Shown: positions 1 to 6,958 of the stretch, in pieces
Layout of the letters: each line of letters opens with the position of its first letter
How positions within the stretch are numbered: position 1 is the first letter of the stretch
Assembly (NCBI GenBank): GCA_964560325.1
Contig: CAZLLV010000424.1
Location: 1-10,923 of the forward strand
Origin: CAZLLV01 sp964560325
GTDB lineage: Bacteria > Acidobacteriota > Thermoanaerobaculia > Multivoradales > DATKCC01
Reading direction: 5' to 3'
Length of the DNA stretch: 10,923 nucleotides
The notes under the pieces: generated by a model
What the model was told of the DNA's origin: nothing
The model's input: the letters and a program-made list of their open reading frames with translations, nothing else
Databases searched by the model: none
Program-made: the position numbers and the translations under genes

Positions 1-1
1 G

Positions 2-868
2 CCCCGATCTCTGTGGGGCGCGGCCCGGGGGAGCGCCGCGCTCCGCTACACCCTGGAGCGGCTGGAGATCGACGAGGTCTGGGGCATGGGCGGCGCGCAC
101 GCGGTCGCGGCGCTCGCCTACGGCACCGACACGATCCGCCGGGTCGACAAGATCGTCGGCCCGGGCAACGCCTGGGTGACCGCGGCGAAGAGCCTGGTGT
201 CGCACGACGTCGGGATCGACTCGCTCGCCGGGCCGTCCGAGGTGGTGATCGTCGCCCTTCGCGAGGACGGCGAGGACGGCGGGGTCGGCCCGGAGCCCGA
301 TCCCGACCGAATCGCGGCCGATCTGCTCGCCCAGGCGGAGCACGACCCGCGCGCGGCGGCGGTCCTGGTGACCGACGACAAGAGGCTCGCCAAGGCGGTC
401 GCGCAACGGGTCGAGGAACGGCTGGCGGCGCTCGCCGACGGCCCGACCGGCGAGGCCGCCGCGGCGTCGATGCGCGACTTCGGCGCCGCCTTCGTGGTCG
501 AGTCGCTCGACGAGGCGGCGGCGCTGGTCGAACGCCTCGCCCCCGAGCACCTCCAGCTCGTCGGCCGGGCGGCGGAGGCGCTCGCCGACCGCCGGCCGCC
601 GCTGCCGGCCGGGGCGATCTTCGTCGGCGAGGACACGCCGGAGGTCTTCGGGGACTACGTCGCCGGGCCGAGCCACGTGCTGCCGACCTGCGGCACCGCG
701 CGCTTCGCCTCCGCCCTCGGGGTCGAGGATTTCGTACGCCGGAGCCACGTCGTGCGGGCGACGCCGGAGGCGGCGCGCAGGCTCGCCCCGGCAGCCGAGG
801 CCCTGGCCCGCGCCGAGGGCCTTCCGGCACACGAAGAGAGTGCTCGCTTGCGAAGGGAGGCGCCATGA
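2..868 (+). CDS. hisD: Histidinol dehydrogenase, 3' part (N-terminus outside window)
   Basis: HisD oxidises L-histidinol to L-histidine in two NAD-dependent steps, the end of histidine synthesis in the cytoplasm. The frame is open from the window edge. It gives 288 residues against a usual 430 or so, so roughly the first third is missing. Visible family motifs, in order, are GGAHAVAALAYGT, VDKIVGPGNAWVTAAK, AGPSEV, LLAQAEHDP (the Gln and His that bind zinc, near 325-350), APEHLQL (the Glu-His catalytic pair, near 540-555), GDYVAGPSHVLPT with the zinc-binding Asp, and a late LPAHEES His near 825-835. A hydrophilic stretch of about ten extra residues (257-312) lies between AGPSEV and the zinc motif and is rich in Asp, Gly and Pro. 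The stop overlaps the hisC start as ATGA. Seen: motifs and frame. Inferred: an intact gene continuing upstream, probably preceded by hisG. Confidence 0.96.
   Translation, partial: PRSLWGAARGSAALRYTLERLEIDEVWGMGGAHAVAALAYGTDTIRRVDKIVGPGNAWVTAAKSLVSHDVGIDSLAGPSEVVIVALREDGEDGGVGPEPDPDRIAADLLAQAEHDPRAAAVLVTDDKRLAKAVAQRVEERLAALADGPTGEAAAASMRDFGAAFVVESLDEAAALVERLAPEHLQLVGRAAEALADRRPPLPAGAIFVGEDTPEVFGDYVAGPSHVLPTCGTARFASALGVEDFVRRSHVVRATPEAARRLAPAAEALARAEGLPAHEESARLRREAP
853..860 (+). promoter_or_regulatory. Ribosome binding site of hisC
   Basis: AAGGGAGG lies 4 bases before the ATG at 865, inside the end of hisD. It supports this start, which overlaps the hisD stop as ATGA and suggests coupled or re-initiated translation. 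Confidence 0.7.
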
Positions 869-1971
869 AGAAGCCGTCGATCCGCACGATCGACTCGGTC
901 GAGCCGGCGGTCCGCGCGCTCCCGGTCTACACGCTCGAGAGGGTGAGCGACACCGAGCCGCGCTTCGAGCTCGACCAGAACGAGTCGCCGTGGGAGCCGC
1001 CGCGGCGGGTCAAGGAGCGGGTCGCGCGCGAGCTGCTGGAGGCGCCGTGGGCGACCTACCCGGAATTCCACGCCGACGCGCTGCGCGAGGCGCTGTCGCG
1101 CCACCACGACTGGCCGGCGGACGGCATTCTGGTGGGCAACGGCTCGAACGAGCTGCTGGCGCTCTCGGTCGAGACCTTCACCGGCTCCTCGCGGGCGCTC
1201 CTCTCCGCCCAGCCCTGCTTCGGGCTCTACCCGCTCTACGCCGTGCGGGCGAAGGCGGAGGCGCTCTTCCTCGGGCCGCGGGGCGACCTGGCGCTGCCGG
1301 TCGAGGAGCTCCGGGCCGAGGCGGCGCGGCGGCCCGACCGGCCGCTGCTCCTGGCGAGCCCGAACAACCCGACCGGCGAGGCGCTGCCGCCGGAGACAAT
1401 CGCCGAGCTGGCCCGCGCCCTCGACGCGCCGCTCCTCCTCGACGCCGCCTACTCCGAGCTCTCCGACCACGACTACCGGCCGCTCCTCGACGAGCACCCG
1501 AACCTGGTCCTGTTCCGCACCTTCTCGAAGGCGTGGGCGCTCGGCGGGCTGCGGGTCGGGTACCTCCTCGCCCACCCCGACCTGGTGGCCGAGCTGATCA
1601 AGGTGAAGCTGCCGTACAACGTCGGCCGGATGACGGCGTTCGCCGCGGTGGAGACGCTGCGCGAGGCGGCGGCGGTGCGCCGGCGCGTCGCGGTGCTGCG
1701 GCGGCGGCGCGAGGAGTGGGCGGCGATGCTCCGGCGGATCGGCCGGGCGGCGGACCTGGAGGTCTTCCCGTCGCAGGCGAACTTCCTCCTCGTCCGGCTG
1801 CCGACCGCCGACGCGGCGCGGGCGCTCCACCGCGGCCTCGCCGACCGCGGCGTGCTGGTGCGCGACGTGGGGGGCGGCCCCGGCCTCGCCGGCTGCCTGC
1901 GGATCTCGATCGGCACCCGCCCGGCGTTCCGGGCGCTGCGGGACGCCTTGCGAAAGGAGATGGAACGATGA
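865..1971 (+). CDS. hisC: Histidinol-phosphate aminotransferase
   Basis: HisC is a fold-type I, PLP-dependent enzyme that moves an amino group from glutamate to imidazole-acetol phosphate, giving histidinol phosphate. The 368 residues match the family's usual 350-370. Visible residues are FELDQNESPW near the N-terminus, SPNNPTGE (Asn167-Asn168), LLLDAAYSEL (Asp193 and Tyr196, cofactor contacts), TFSKAWALGGLRVGY with the Schiff-base Lys222 and phosphate-binding Arg230, and CLRISIGTR with Arg346 for the substrate carboxylate. The ATG at 865 is chosen for its Shine-Dalgarno and the 4-base overlap with hisD; the frame is open further upstream, but that sequence lies inside hisD. The stop overlaps the hisB start as ATGA. 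Some HisC enzymes also transaminate aromatic keto acids, which sequence alone cannot settle here. Confidence 0.97.
   Translation: MKKPSIRTIDSVEPAVRALPVYTLERVSDTEPRFELDQNESPWEPPRRVKERVARELLEAPWATYPEFHADALREALSRHHDWPADGILVGNGSNELLALSVETFTGSSRALLSAQPCFGLYPLYAVRAKAEALFLGPRGDLALPVEELRAEAARRPDRPLLLASPNNPTGEALPPETIAELARALDAPLLLDAAYSELSDHDYRPLLDEHPNLVLFRTFSKAWALGGLRVGYLLAHPDLVAELIKVKLPYNVGRMTAFAAVETLREAAAVRRRVAVLRRRREEWAAMLRRIGRAADLEVFPSQANFLLVRLPTADAARALHRGLADRGVLVRDVGGGPGLAGCLRISIGTRPAFRALRDALRKEMER
1953..1960 (+). promoter_or_regulatory. Ribosome binding site of hisB
   Basis: AAAGGAGA lies 7 bases before the ATG at 1968. It is the best-placed Shine-Dalgarno in the window and fixes the hisB start against the long open frame upstream of it. 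Confidence 0.78.
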
Positions 1972-2588
1972 GCCGAGCGCGCAGAGGGACCGTGGAGCGG
2001 GAGACGCGGGAGACGAAGATCCGGCTGGACCTCTCCCTCGACGGGCCGATCGACGGCGAGCCCCCCGACATCCGGGTGCCGGACGGCTTCTTCGGCCACA
2101 TGCTGGAAGCGCTCGCCACCCACGGCGGCCTCGGCGTGGCGCTCGACGCCGAGGGGGACACGCACGTCGACCTCCACCACACGGTCGAGGACGTCGGGCT
2201 CGCGTTCGGCGAGGCGTTGCGCAAGGCGCTCGGCGACCGCGCCGGGGTGGTCCGCTTCGCCACCGCCCACGCACCGCTCGACGAGGCGCTGGCGCGCGCC
2301 GTGATCGACCTCTCGGGCCGCGGCTTCCTGGTCTTCGAGCAGGCGCCGGAGCTCGACGGCCGCTGGGTGACGCGCGACTTTGCGCTCACCCTGCTGGTCG
2401 ACTTCTTCCAGGCGTTCGCCGACCGCGGACGCTTCACCCTCCACCTCGACATCCTCCGCGGGAGGAACCCGCATCACGCCGCGGAGGCCGCCTTCAAGGC
2501 GGTGGCGGTGGCGCTGCGCCAGGCGGTGGCCCTGCGCCCGGGGGCGGACGGGGCGGTGCCGAGCACCAAGGGGACGCTCTCGTCGTGA
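1968..2588 (+). CDS. hisB: Imidazoleglycerol-phosphate dehydratase
   Basis: HisB removes water from imidazole-glycerol phosphate to give imidazole-acetol phosphate, using a dinuclear manganese site in a large oligomer. The 206 residues fit a one-domain enzyme. The phosphatase half found in enterobacterial HisB is absent, so histidinol-phosphate phosphatase must come from elsewhere. Metal-ligand motifs are clear: DLHHTVED (His70, His71, Glu74), TLHLDIL (His159) and NPHHAAEAAFKA (His169, His170, Glu173). The C-terminal VPSTKGTL is also typical. The N-terminal signature reads FFGHMLEALATHGG, where an Asp normally sits at Gly43 (FFDHML). The start is the ATG overlapping the hisC stop. The stop overlaps the GTG of hisH (GTGA). 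Confidence 0.97.
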   Translation: MSRARRGTVERETRETKIRLDLSLDGPIDGEPPDIRVPDGFFGHMLEALATHGGLGVALDAEGDTHVDLHHTVEDVGLAFGEALRKALGDRAGVVRFATAHAPLDEALARAVIDLSGRGFLVFEQAPELDGRWVTRDFALTLLVDFFQAFADRGRFTLHLDILRGRNPHHAAEAAFKAVAVALRQAVALRPGADGAVPSTKGTLSS

Positions 2589-3283
2589 CGAACCTCGCGA
2601 AGCCGGACCGGGCCACGCCGGTCACCGTGATCGATGCCGGGGTGGGCAACCTGGCGAACCTCGAGCGCGCCCTCGCCGCGGTGGGGACCCCTCTCGGAGT
2701 CGACGTGGAGGTGACCTCCGACCCCCGCCGGGTGGCCGCCGCCCGCCGGCTGGTGCTGCCCGGCGTGGGGGCCTTCGCGCCGCCCCGGGAGCGCCTCGCC
2801 GAGAGCGGCTGCGAGGAGGCGCTGCGCGAGGCGCTCGACCGCGGAGCGTGGCTGCTCGGCATCTGCGTCGGCTATCAGCTCCTGTTCGAGGCGAGCGAGG
2901 AGTTCGGCGTCACCGAGGGGCTGGGGCTCCTCGCGGGACGGGTGACGGCGCTGCCGGACTCGGTGCCGTTGCCGCACATCGGTTGGAACTGTCTTCATGA
3001 CCTACGGAAGCGAGAGGGGGCGGGCTCCGGCGTCTTGCAGGACGCACCGCCGCTCTCCCGCTGGCTGTCGGCGCACGCAGACGATCGTCCGTACGTCTAC
3101 TTCGTCCACACCTACGCGCCCGAGGGGGTGCCGGACGAGCAGGTTCTCGCCCGCGCCACCCACGGGCGCAGCTTCGCCGCCGTCGCCGGCTCCGGGCGGG
3201 TGCTGGGGACGCAGTTCCACCCGGAGAAGAGCGGCCCGGCCGGTCTGGCGCTGCTCACCGACTTCCTGGAGGTCTCCCGATGA
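2585..3283 (+). CDS. hisH: Imidazole glycerol phosphate synthase, glutaminase subunit
   Basis: HisH is the class I glutamine amidotransferase that makes ammonia for HisF; the two form the IGP synthase. The triad is visible: Cys94 in LLGICVGYQLLFE, and His212 and Glu214 in GTQFHPEKS. Other family marks are VIDAGVGNLANLERAL at the start, VLPGVGAF, LPHIGWN and YFVHTYAP. Trp134 in IGWN matches the Trp known as a contact hot spot with HisF in the Thermotoga enzyme. At 232 residues it is longer than the usual 200 or so. Much of the excess is a loop just after IGWN (about 2990-3091) with unusual codons for this operon (tgt, ctt, cat, cta, cga, ttg, gca, gat, cgt). The start is a GTG overlapping the hisB stop, with a modest AAGGGGA at 2568-2574. 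The stop overlaps the next start as ATGA. Confidence 0.96.
   Translation: MTNLAKPDRATPVTVIDAGVGNLANLERALAAVGTPLGVDVEVTSDPRRVAAARRLVLPGVGAFAPPRERLAESGCEEALREALDRGAWLLGICVGYQLLFEASEEFGVTEGLGLLAGRVTALPDSVPLPHIGWNCLHDLRKREGAGSGVLQDAPPLSRWLSAHADDRPYVYFVHTYAPEGVPDEQVLARATHGRSFAAVAGSGRVLGTQFHPEKSGPAGLALLTDFLEVSR
3268..3273 (+). promoter_or_regulatory. Ribosome binding site of the hisA-hisF fusion
   Basis: GGAGGT lies 6 bases before the ATG at 3280, inside the end of hisH. It supports the start of the fused reading frame at the HisA N-terminus. Confidence 0.72.
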
Positions 3284-4845
3284 GCTTCGATCTCTACCCG
3301 GCGATCGACCTGCGGGGCGGCCGGGTGGTCCGGCTGACCCGGGGGGACGACGACCGGCGGACCGAGTACTCCGACGACCCCGTGACGGTCCTCCGAGGCG
3401 TTGCCGCTGCCGGCGCCCGGCGGGTCCACGCGGTCGACCTCGACGCCGCCTTCGGGGAGCCTCCCCAGCGGGCGCTGGTCGAGGCGCTGGCCGCCGCCGC
3501 CCGTGCCGCCGGTGTCGAGCTCCAGCTCGGCGGCGGCCTGCGCGACGAGGAGGCGGTGGCCTGGGCGCTCGACCGCGAGGGCGGTGCCGGCTGCGCCCGG
3601 GCAGTCGTCGGCTCGATGACGGCGCGCGAGCCCGAGCGCTTCGCGGCGCTCGCCCGGCGGTTCCCGGGGCGGGTCGTCGCCGCCATCGACGTCGAGGGCG
3701 AGGTGGTCAGGATCTCCGGCTGGCGGGAGGGCGCCGGGCGCTCGCTCGACGAGATTTGCGCGCACCTGCGCGGCCTGCCCTGCCCGGCGGTGCTGGTGAC
3801 CGACGTGTCGCGCGACGGCACGCTCGAAGGCCCGAACCTCGATCTCGCCCGGCGGGTGGGGGAGGCGACCGGCCTGCCGGCGCTCCTCTCGGGCGGTGTC
3901 TCGACGCTCGACGACCTGCGCCGCGCCGCGTCTCTCCCGGGTCGGGCGCCCGGACTCGGCGGCGCGGTCGTCGGCCGGGCGCTCTACGAGGGCCGGTTCA
4001 CGGTCGAGGAGGCGCTCGCGGCGTGCGCGCCGCCGACCGGCCTCGCCGTCCGCGTCGTCCCCTGCCTCGACGTGGCCGGCGGGCGGGTGGTGAAGGGGGT
4101 GCGCTTCCAGGGCCTGCGCGACCTCGGCGACCCGGCCGAGGCGGCGGCGCGCTACGCCGCCGAGGGGGCGGACGAGATCGTCTTCCTCGACGTGGGTGCC
4201 GCGCCCGAGGAGCGCGGCACGGCGCTCGACTGGGTGCGGCGGACGGCCGAGCAGGTCTTCGTGCCGCTCACGGTCGGCGGCGGGGTGCGGACGGTCGACG
4301 ACGCCCGGGCGCTGCTCGCGGCCGGCGCCGACAAGATCGGGGTGAACACCGCCGCCGCCGAGCGGCCGGAGCTGCTGACCGAGCTGGCGCGCCGCTTCGG
4401 CAGCCAGTGCGTGGTGCTGTCGATCGACGCCCGGCGGAGTTTTGCTGGCAACGGGGCCGGCAACGGTGAGAGCTCCGGCTGGGAAGCCGTCACCCACGGC
4501 GGCCGGACCGGCACCGGGCGCGACGCGGTCGCGTGGGCGGTCGAGGGGGTCGAGCGCGGGGCGGGGGAGATCCTGCTCACCTCGATCGACGCCGACGGCA
4601 CCCGGGGCGGCTACGACCTGGAGCTGCTGGCGGCGGTCTGCCGCGCAGTCCCGGTGCCGGTGATCGCCTCCGGTGGCGCCGGCGAGCCGGCGCACCTGGC
4701 GGAGGCGCTCGCGGCCGGCGCCGCGGCGGTGCTGGCGGCGTCGATCTTCCACGAGGGGACGTACTCCGTGGGTGAGGTCAAGACGGAGCTGGCACGACGC
4801 GGATTCCGCGTCCGGCCGATCGCCCGGCGAGAGGAGGCGTCGTGA
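3280..4845 (+). CDS. hisAF: Bifunctional HisA-HisF fusion (ProFAR isomerase + IGP synthase cyclase)
   Basis: One 521-residue frame holds two full (beta-alpha)8 barrels for consecutive steps. Residues 1-248 are HisA, which turns ProFAR into PRFAR by Amadori rearrangement: YPAIDLRGGRVVRL with catalytic Asp10, LGGGLR, AAIDVEG with Asp137, VTDVSRDGTLEGPN with Thr174, LSGGVST and VGRALYEGRF. Residues 256-521 are HisF, which uses ammonia to make imidazole-glycerol phosphate and AICAR: VRVVPCLDVAGGRVVKGV with Asp264 and Lys272, LTVGGGVR, SIDARR with Asp383, TSIDADGTRGGYD and IASGGAG. The ammonia-gate residues of Thermotoga HisF (Arg5, Glu46, Lys99, Glu167) match Arg258, Glu299, Lys352 and Glu430. 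The linker is about seven residues. There is no stop in any forward frame from 3901 to 4090 and no usual in-frame start near the junction, so a separate HisF seems impossible. HisH is encoded just upstream. The stop overlaps hisIE (GTGA). Confidence 0.95.
   Translation: MSFDLYPAIDLRGGRVVRLTRGDDDRRTEYSDDPVTVLRGVAAAGARRVHAVDLDAAFGEPPQRALVEALAAAARAAGVELQLGGGLRDEEAVAWALDREGGAGCARAVVGSMTAREPERFAALARRFPGRVVAAIDVEGEVVRISGWREGAGRSLDEICAHLRGLPCPAVLVTDVSRDGTLEGPNLDLARRVGEATGLPALLSGGVSTLDDLRRAASLPGRAPGLGGAVVGRALYEGRFTVEEALAACAPPTGLAVRVVPCLDVAGGRVVKGVRFQGLRDLGDPAEAAARYAAEGADEIVFLDVGAAPEERGTALDWVRRTAEQVFVPLTVGGGVRTVDDARALLAAGADKIGVNTAAAERPELLTELARRFGSQCVVLSIDARRSFAGNGAGNGESSGWEAVTHGGRTGTGRDAVAWAVEGVERGAGEILLTSIDADGTRGGYDLELLAAVCRAVPVPVIASGGAGEPAHLAEALAAGAAAVLAASIFHEGTYSVGEVKTELARRGFRVRPIARREEAS
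4018..4045 (+). other. Junction between HisA and HisF domains
   Basis: HisA ends in the helix FTVEEALAA, and HisF begins at VRVVPCLDV. Only the residues CAPPTGLA (249-256) lie between, a proline-containing connector. HisF proteins normally begin with a Met three to six residues before the Arg-x-x-x-C-L-D segment; here no ATG, in-frame GTG or TTG is found at that place. The only GTG nearby (4023) is in another frame. Confidence 0.85.
4831..4837 (+). promoter_or_regulatory. Ribosome binding site of hisIE
   Basis: GAGGAGG lies 4 bases before the GTG at 4842. It supports the unusual GTG start overlapping the hisA-hisF stop. Confidence 0.7.
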
Positions 4846-5495
4846 TCCCCGAGCCCGAGTCTCTGCGCTACGACGAGCGCGGCCTGCTGCCGGTCGTGGT
4901 GCAGGACGTGGCGAGCGGCGCGGTGCTGATGGTCGCCTGGGCCGACCGGGCGGCGGTCGCGCGCACGGCCGAGACCGGCTTCGCCTGCTTCTTCAGCCGT
5001 TCGCGCGGGGCGCCGTGGATGAAGGGGGAGACCTCCGGCAACCGGCTGCGGGTGGTCGAGGCGCGCGCCGACTGCGACCGCGACACGCTGCTCCTCCGGG
5101 TCGATCCGGAGGGGCCGGCCTGCCACACCGGCGATCGCACATGTTTCGAGCCCAACCCGGCCGGGCTCGAGCTCGGCTGGCTCGCCCGCACGATCGCCTC
5201 CCGCCGGGGCTCCGACCCGGAGGCGAGCTACACCGCCCGTCTGCTCGCGGCCGGCCCGGAGCGGATCGGCCGCAAGCTCGGCGAGGAGGCGATGGAGACG
5301 GTGCTGGCGGCGGTGGCGCCGACGTCGGAATCGGACGGACCGGACCAGGACTCGGGCGATGGCAAGGACTCGCTCGCGTGGGAGGCGGCCGATCTCCTCT
5401 ACCATCTGCTGGTGCTTCTCGAATCGAAGAACGTCGACCTCGCCGACGTGGCGGCCGAGCTGGCGCGCCGGCACCGGGCGAAGGAGGGCCGGTGA
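4842..5495 (+). CDS. hisIE: Phosphoribosyl-AMP cyclohydrolase / phosphoribosyl-ATP pyrophosphatase
   Basis: HisIE does the second and third steps of histidine synthesis: the HisE domain removes pyrophosphate from PR-ATP and the HisI domain opens the adenine ring of PR-AMP. Residues 1 to about 105 are HisI, with LPVVVQDVASGAVLMVAW, FFSRSRGAPWMKGETSGN, the metal-binding DCDRD (Asp77, Cys78, Asp79, Asp81) and ACHTG...CF (Cys94, Cys101) of the zinc site. Residues about 112-217 are HisE, with LARTIASRRGSDPEASYTA, the acidic EEAMET cluster (from Glu148) and EAADLLYHLLVLL. Between these HisE helices is an Asp/Ser/Gly-rich insertion (residues 159-178, 5316-5375) not seen in, for example, the E. coli protein. 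The fusion itself is common in bacteria. The GTG start has a good Shine-Dalgarno and overlaps the previous stop. The gene's stop overlaps trpE. Confidence 0.96.
   Translation: MIPEPESLRYDERGLLPVVVQDVASGAVLMVAWADRAAVARTAETGFACFFSRSRGAPWMKGETSGNRLRVVEARADCDRDTLLLRVDPEGPACHTGDRTCFEPNPAGLELGWLARTIASRRGSDPEASYTARLLAAGPERIGRKLGEEAMETVLAAVAPTSESDGPDQDSGDGKDSLAWEAADLLYHLLVLLESKNVDLADVAAELARRHRAKEGR
5481..5487 (+). promoter_or_regulatory. Ribosome binding site of trpE at the his-trp junction
   Basis: AAGGAGG lies 4 bases before the GTG at 5492, within the last codons of hisIE. It decides the trpE start, because the trpE frame stays open for more than 800 bases upstream. Confidence 0.75.
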
Positions 5496-6958
5496 GCGAG
5501 CCCCGCCGCGCCGTCGCCCACACCCGGGAGCTGCTGGCGGACACGATCACGCCGGTCGGGCTCTACCGCCGGCTGGCCGAGCGCTCGCCCACCCGCTTCC
5601 TGCTCGAGAGCGTCTCCGGCGGCGAGCAGGTGTCGCGCTTCAGCTTCCTGGGGGCCGCGCCGCGCGAGGTCTACCGCCTCTGGCCCGACCGCCTGGAGCG
5701 CGAGCGCCTGACCGAGGGAGGGGGCCGGCGCGAGGATCTGCCCGGCGCGCCGCTCGAGGCGCTCGCCCGGGTCCTCTCGGCGGTCCGTGCCGCGCCCGAC
5801 CCGGTCACCCCGGTGCCGTTCACCGGCGGCTTCGTCGGCTTCTTCGGCTACGACGCCGTGCGCCTGGTCGAGCGGCTGCCGGACCGCCCGCCCGACCCGT
5901 TCGGCCTGCCGCTCGCCGTCCTCGGGCGCTTCGACACCGTCGCCGTCTTCGACCACGCCCACCAGCGGGTCCTGGCGGTCGCCAACGAAGTCGAGGGGGA
6001 GACGAGCTCCGGCGACGCCGAGCGCGAGCTGCGAGCCCTGGTGGCGGTGCTCACCGAGGAGGTCGGGCGCGGGGCGACGCCGCTCCCGGGCGGACGGCTG
6101 GCGGGCGCGCGCCCGGGGGCGCCGGAGGCGGAGGCGAGCCTCGACGGTCCGAGCTTCCAGGCGGCCGTGCGGACGGTGAAGGAGCACATCGCCGCCGGTG
6201 ACGTGTTCCAGACGGTGCTCGCCCGGCGCTTCCGGATCGGCCGCCGCGTCGACCCGCTGACGCTCTACCGGGCGCTGCGGGTGATCAACCCGAGCCCGTA
6301 CATGGTCCTCTTCGAATGCCCCGACGTGGCGCTCGCCGGCGCCTCGCCCGAGATGCTGGTCCGGAAGAGCGGCCGGGTGGTCGAGACCCGGCCGATCGCC
6401 GGCACCCGCCCGCGCGGGGTCGACGCGGACGGCGACGCCCGGCTCGCCCGCGACCTGCTGGCCGACCCGAAGGAGCGGGCCGAGCACGTCATGCTGGTCG
6501 ACCTCGGCAGGAACGATCTCGGCCGCGTTTCGGAGGCGGCTTCGGTGCGGGTCGCGAGCTTCATGGAGATCGAGCGCTACAGTCACGTCATGCACATGGT
6601 CTCGAGCGTGCGTGGGCATCTGGCCGAGGGTCGCACCGGGCTCGATGCGCTCCTCGCCTGCTTCCCGGCCGGCACGCTCTCGGGGGCGCCCAAGATCCGC
6701 GCGATGGAGATCATCGACTCGCTCGAGCCGGAGGCGCGCGGCCCGTACGGCGGCGCGGTCGGGTACTTCTCCTACTCGGGCGACGTGGACACCTGCATCA
6801 CCATCCGCACCCTGGTGGTGGGGGAGGACGAGACTTCGGTCACCGCCGGCGCCGGGATCGTCGCCGACTCCGACCCGGAGCGCGAGCAGCGCGAGACCGA
6901 GGAGAAGGCGGCCGGCATGCTCGCGGCCGTCGCGCTCGCCGAAAGGCTGACCGAATGA
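5492..6958 (+). CDS. trpE: Anthranilate synthase component I
   Basis: TrpE turns chorismate and ammonia into anthranilate, the first committed step to tryptophan. The 488 residues are typical. Chorismate-enzyme motifs are PFTGGFVGFFGYD (109-121), GASPEMLV, RPIAGTRPRG (300-309), EHVMLVDLGRNDLGRV (331-346), FPAGTLSGAPKIRAMEIIDS (391-410) and GAGIVADSDPE (453-463). The Ala in PIAGTRP marks anthranilate synthase; aminodeoxychorismate synthase (PabB) usually has PIKGTRP. LLES (37-40) and NPSPYM (266-271) match segments where tryptophan binds and inhibits the enzyme, so feedback control is likely kept. The GTG start is chosen for its Shine-Dalgarno and because its product begins as the family does; everything upstream in that frame lies inside hisIE. 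It overlaps hisIE by GTGA and trpG by ATGA, leaving no room for a leader. Confidence 0.97.
   Translation: MSEPRRAVAHTRELLADTITPVGLYRRLAERSPTRFLLESVSGGEQVSRFSFLGAAPREVYRLWPDRLERERLTEGGGRREDLPGAPLEALARVLSAVRAAPDPVTPVPFTGGFVGFFGYDAVRLVERLPDRPPDPFGLPLAVLGRFDTVAVFDHAHQRVLAVANEVEGETSSGDAERELRALVAVLTEEVGRGATPLPGGRLAGARPGAPEAEASLDGPSFQAAVRTVKEHIAAGDVFQTVLARRFRIGRRVDPLTLYRALRVINPSPYMVLFECPDVALAGASPEMLVRKSGRVVETRPIAGTRPRGVDADGDARLARDLLADPKERAEHVMLVDLGRNDLGRVSEAASVRVASFMEIERYSHVMHMVSSVRGHLAEGRTGLDALLACFPAGTLSGAPKIRAMEIIDSLEPEARGPYGGAVGYFSYSGDVDTCITIRTLVVGEDETSVTAGAGIVADSDPEREQRETEEKAAGMLAAVALAERLTE

Noticed and set aside
1..19. Perfect 5-base stem (GCCCC/GGGGC) at the window start, resembling a hairpin
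   Set aside because: It lies within hisD coding sequence, has no T-run after it, and such short GC stems are expected by chance at this composition.
655..2274. Long open frame on the minus strand (539 codons), with similar ones at 3112-4752 and 9437-10891
   Set aside because: Very GC-rich DNA rarely has stop codons on the opposite strand. The products are Arg/Pro/Gly-rich, with no recognisable domain, and lie fully opposite clear his and trp genes.
3280..4020. HisA domain as a PriA-type enzyme serving both histidine and tryptophan synthesis
   Set aside because: A complete trpF with Cys9 and Asp141 is present in the same operon, so dual function is not needed. It cannot be excluded from sequence.
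3901..4090. The HisA-HisF fusion as a sequencing frameshift artefact
   Set aside because: No forward frame contains a stop between 3901 and 4090, so one inserted or lost base would not restore two normal genes. Both domains read cleanly in one frame.
4673..5491. The trpE frame stays open for about 270 codons upstream of the chosen GTG, which might suggest an N-terminal extension
   Set aside because: The extension is low-complexity Arg/Gly/Ala sequence out of frame with hisAF and hisIE. The GTG at 5492 has a good Shine-Dalgarno and gives a normal TrpE N-terminus.
5492..6958. TrpE/TrpG as aminodeoxychorismate synthase (PabB/PabA)
   Set aside because: PIAGTRP, rather than PIKGTRP, and the presence of trpD, trpC, trpF and trpB point to anthranilate synthase.
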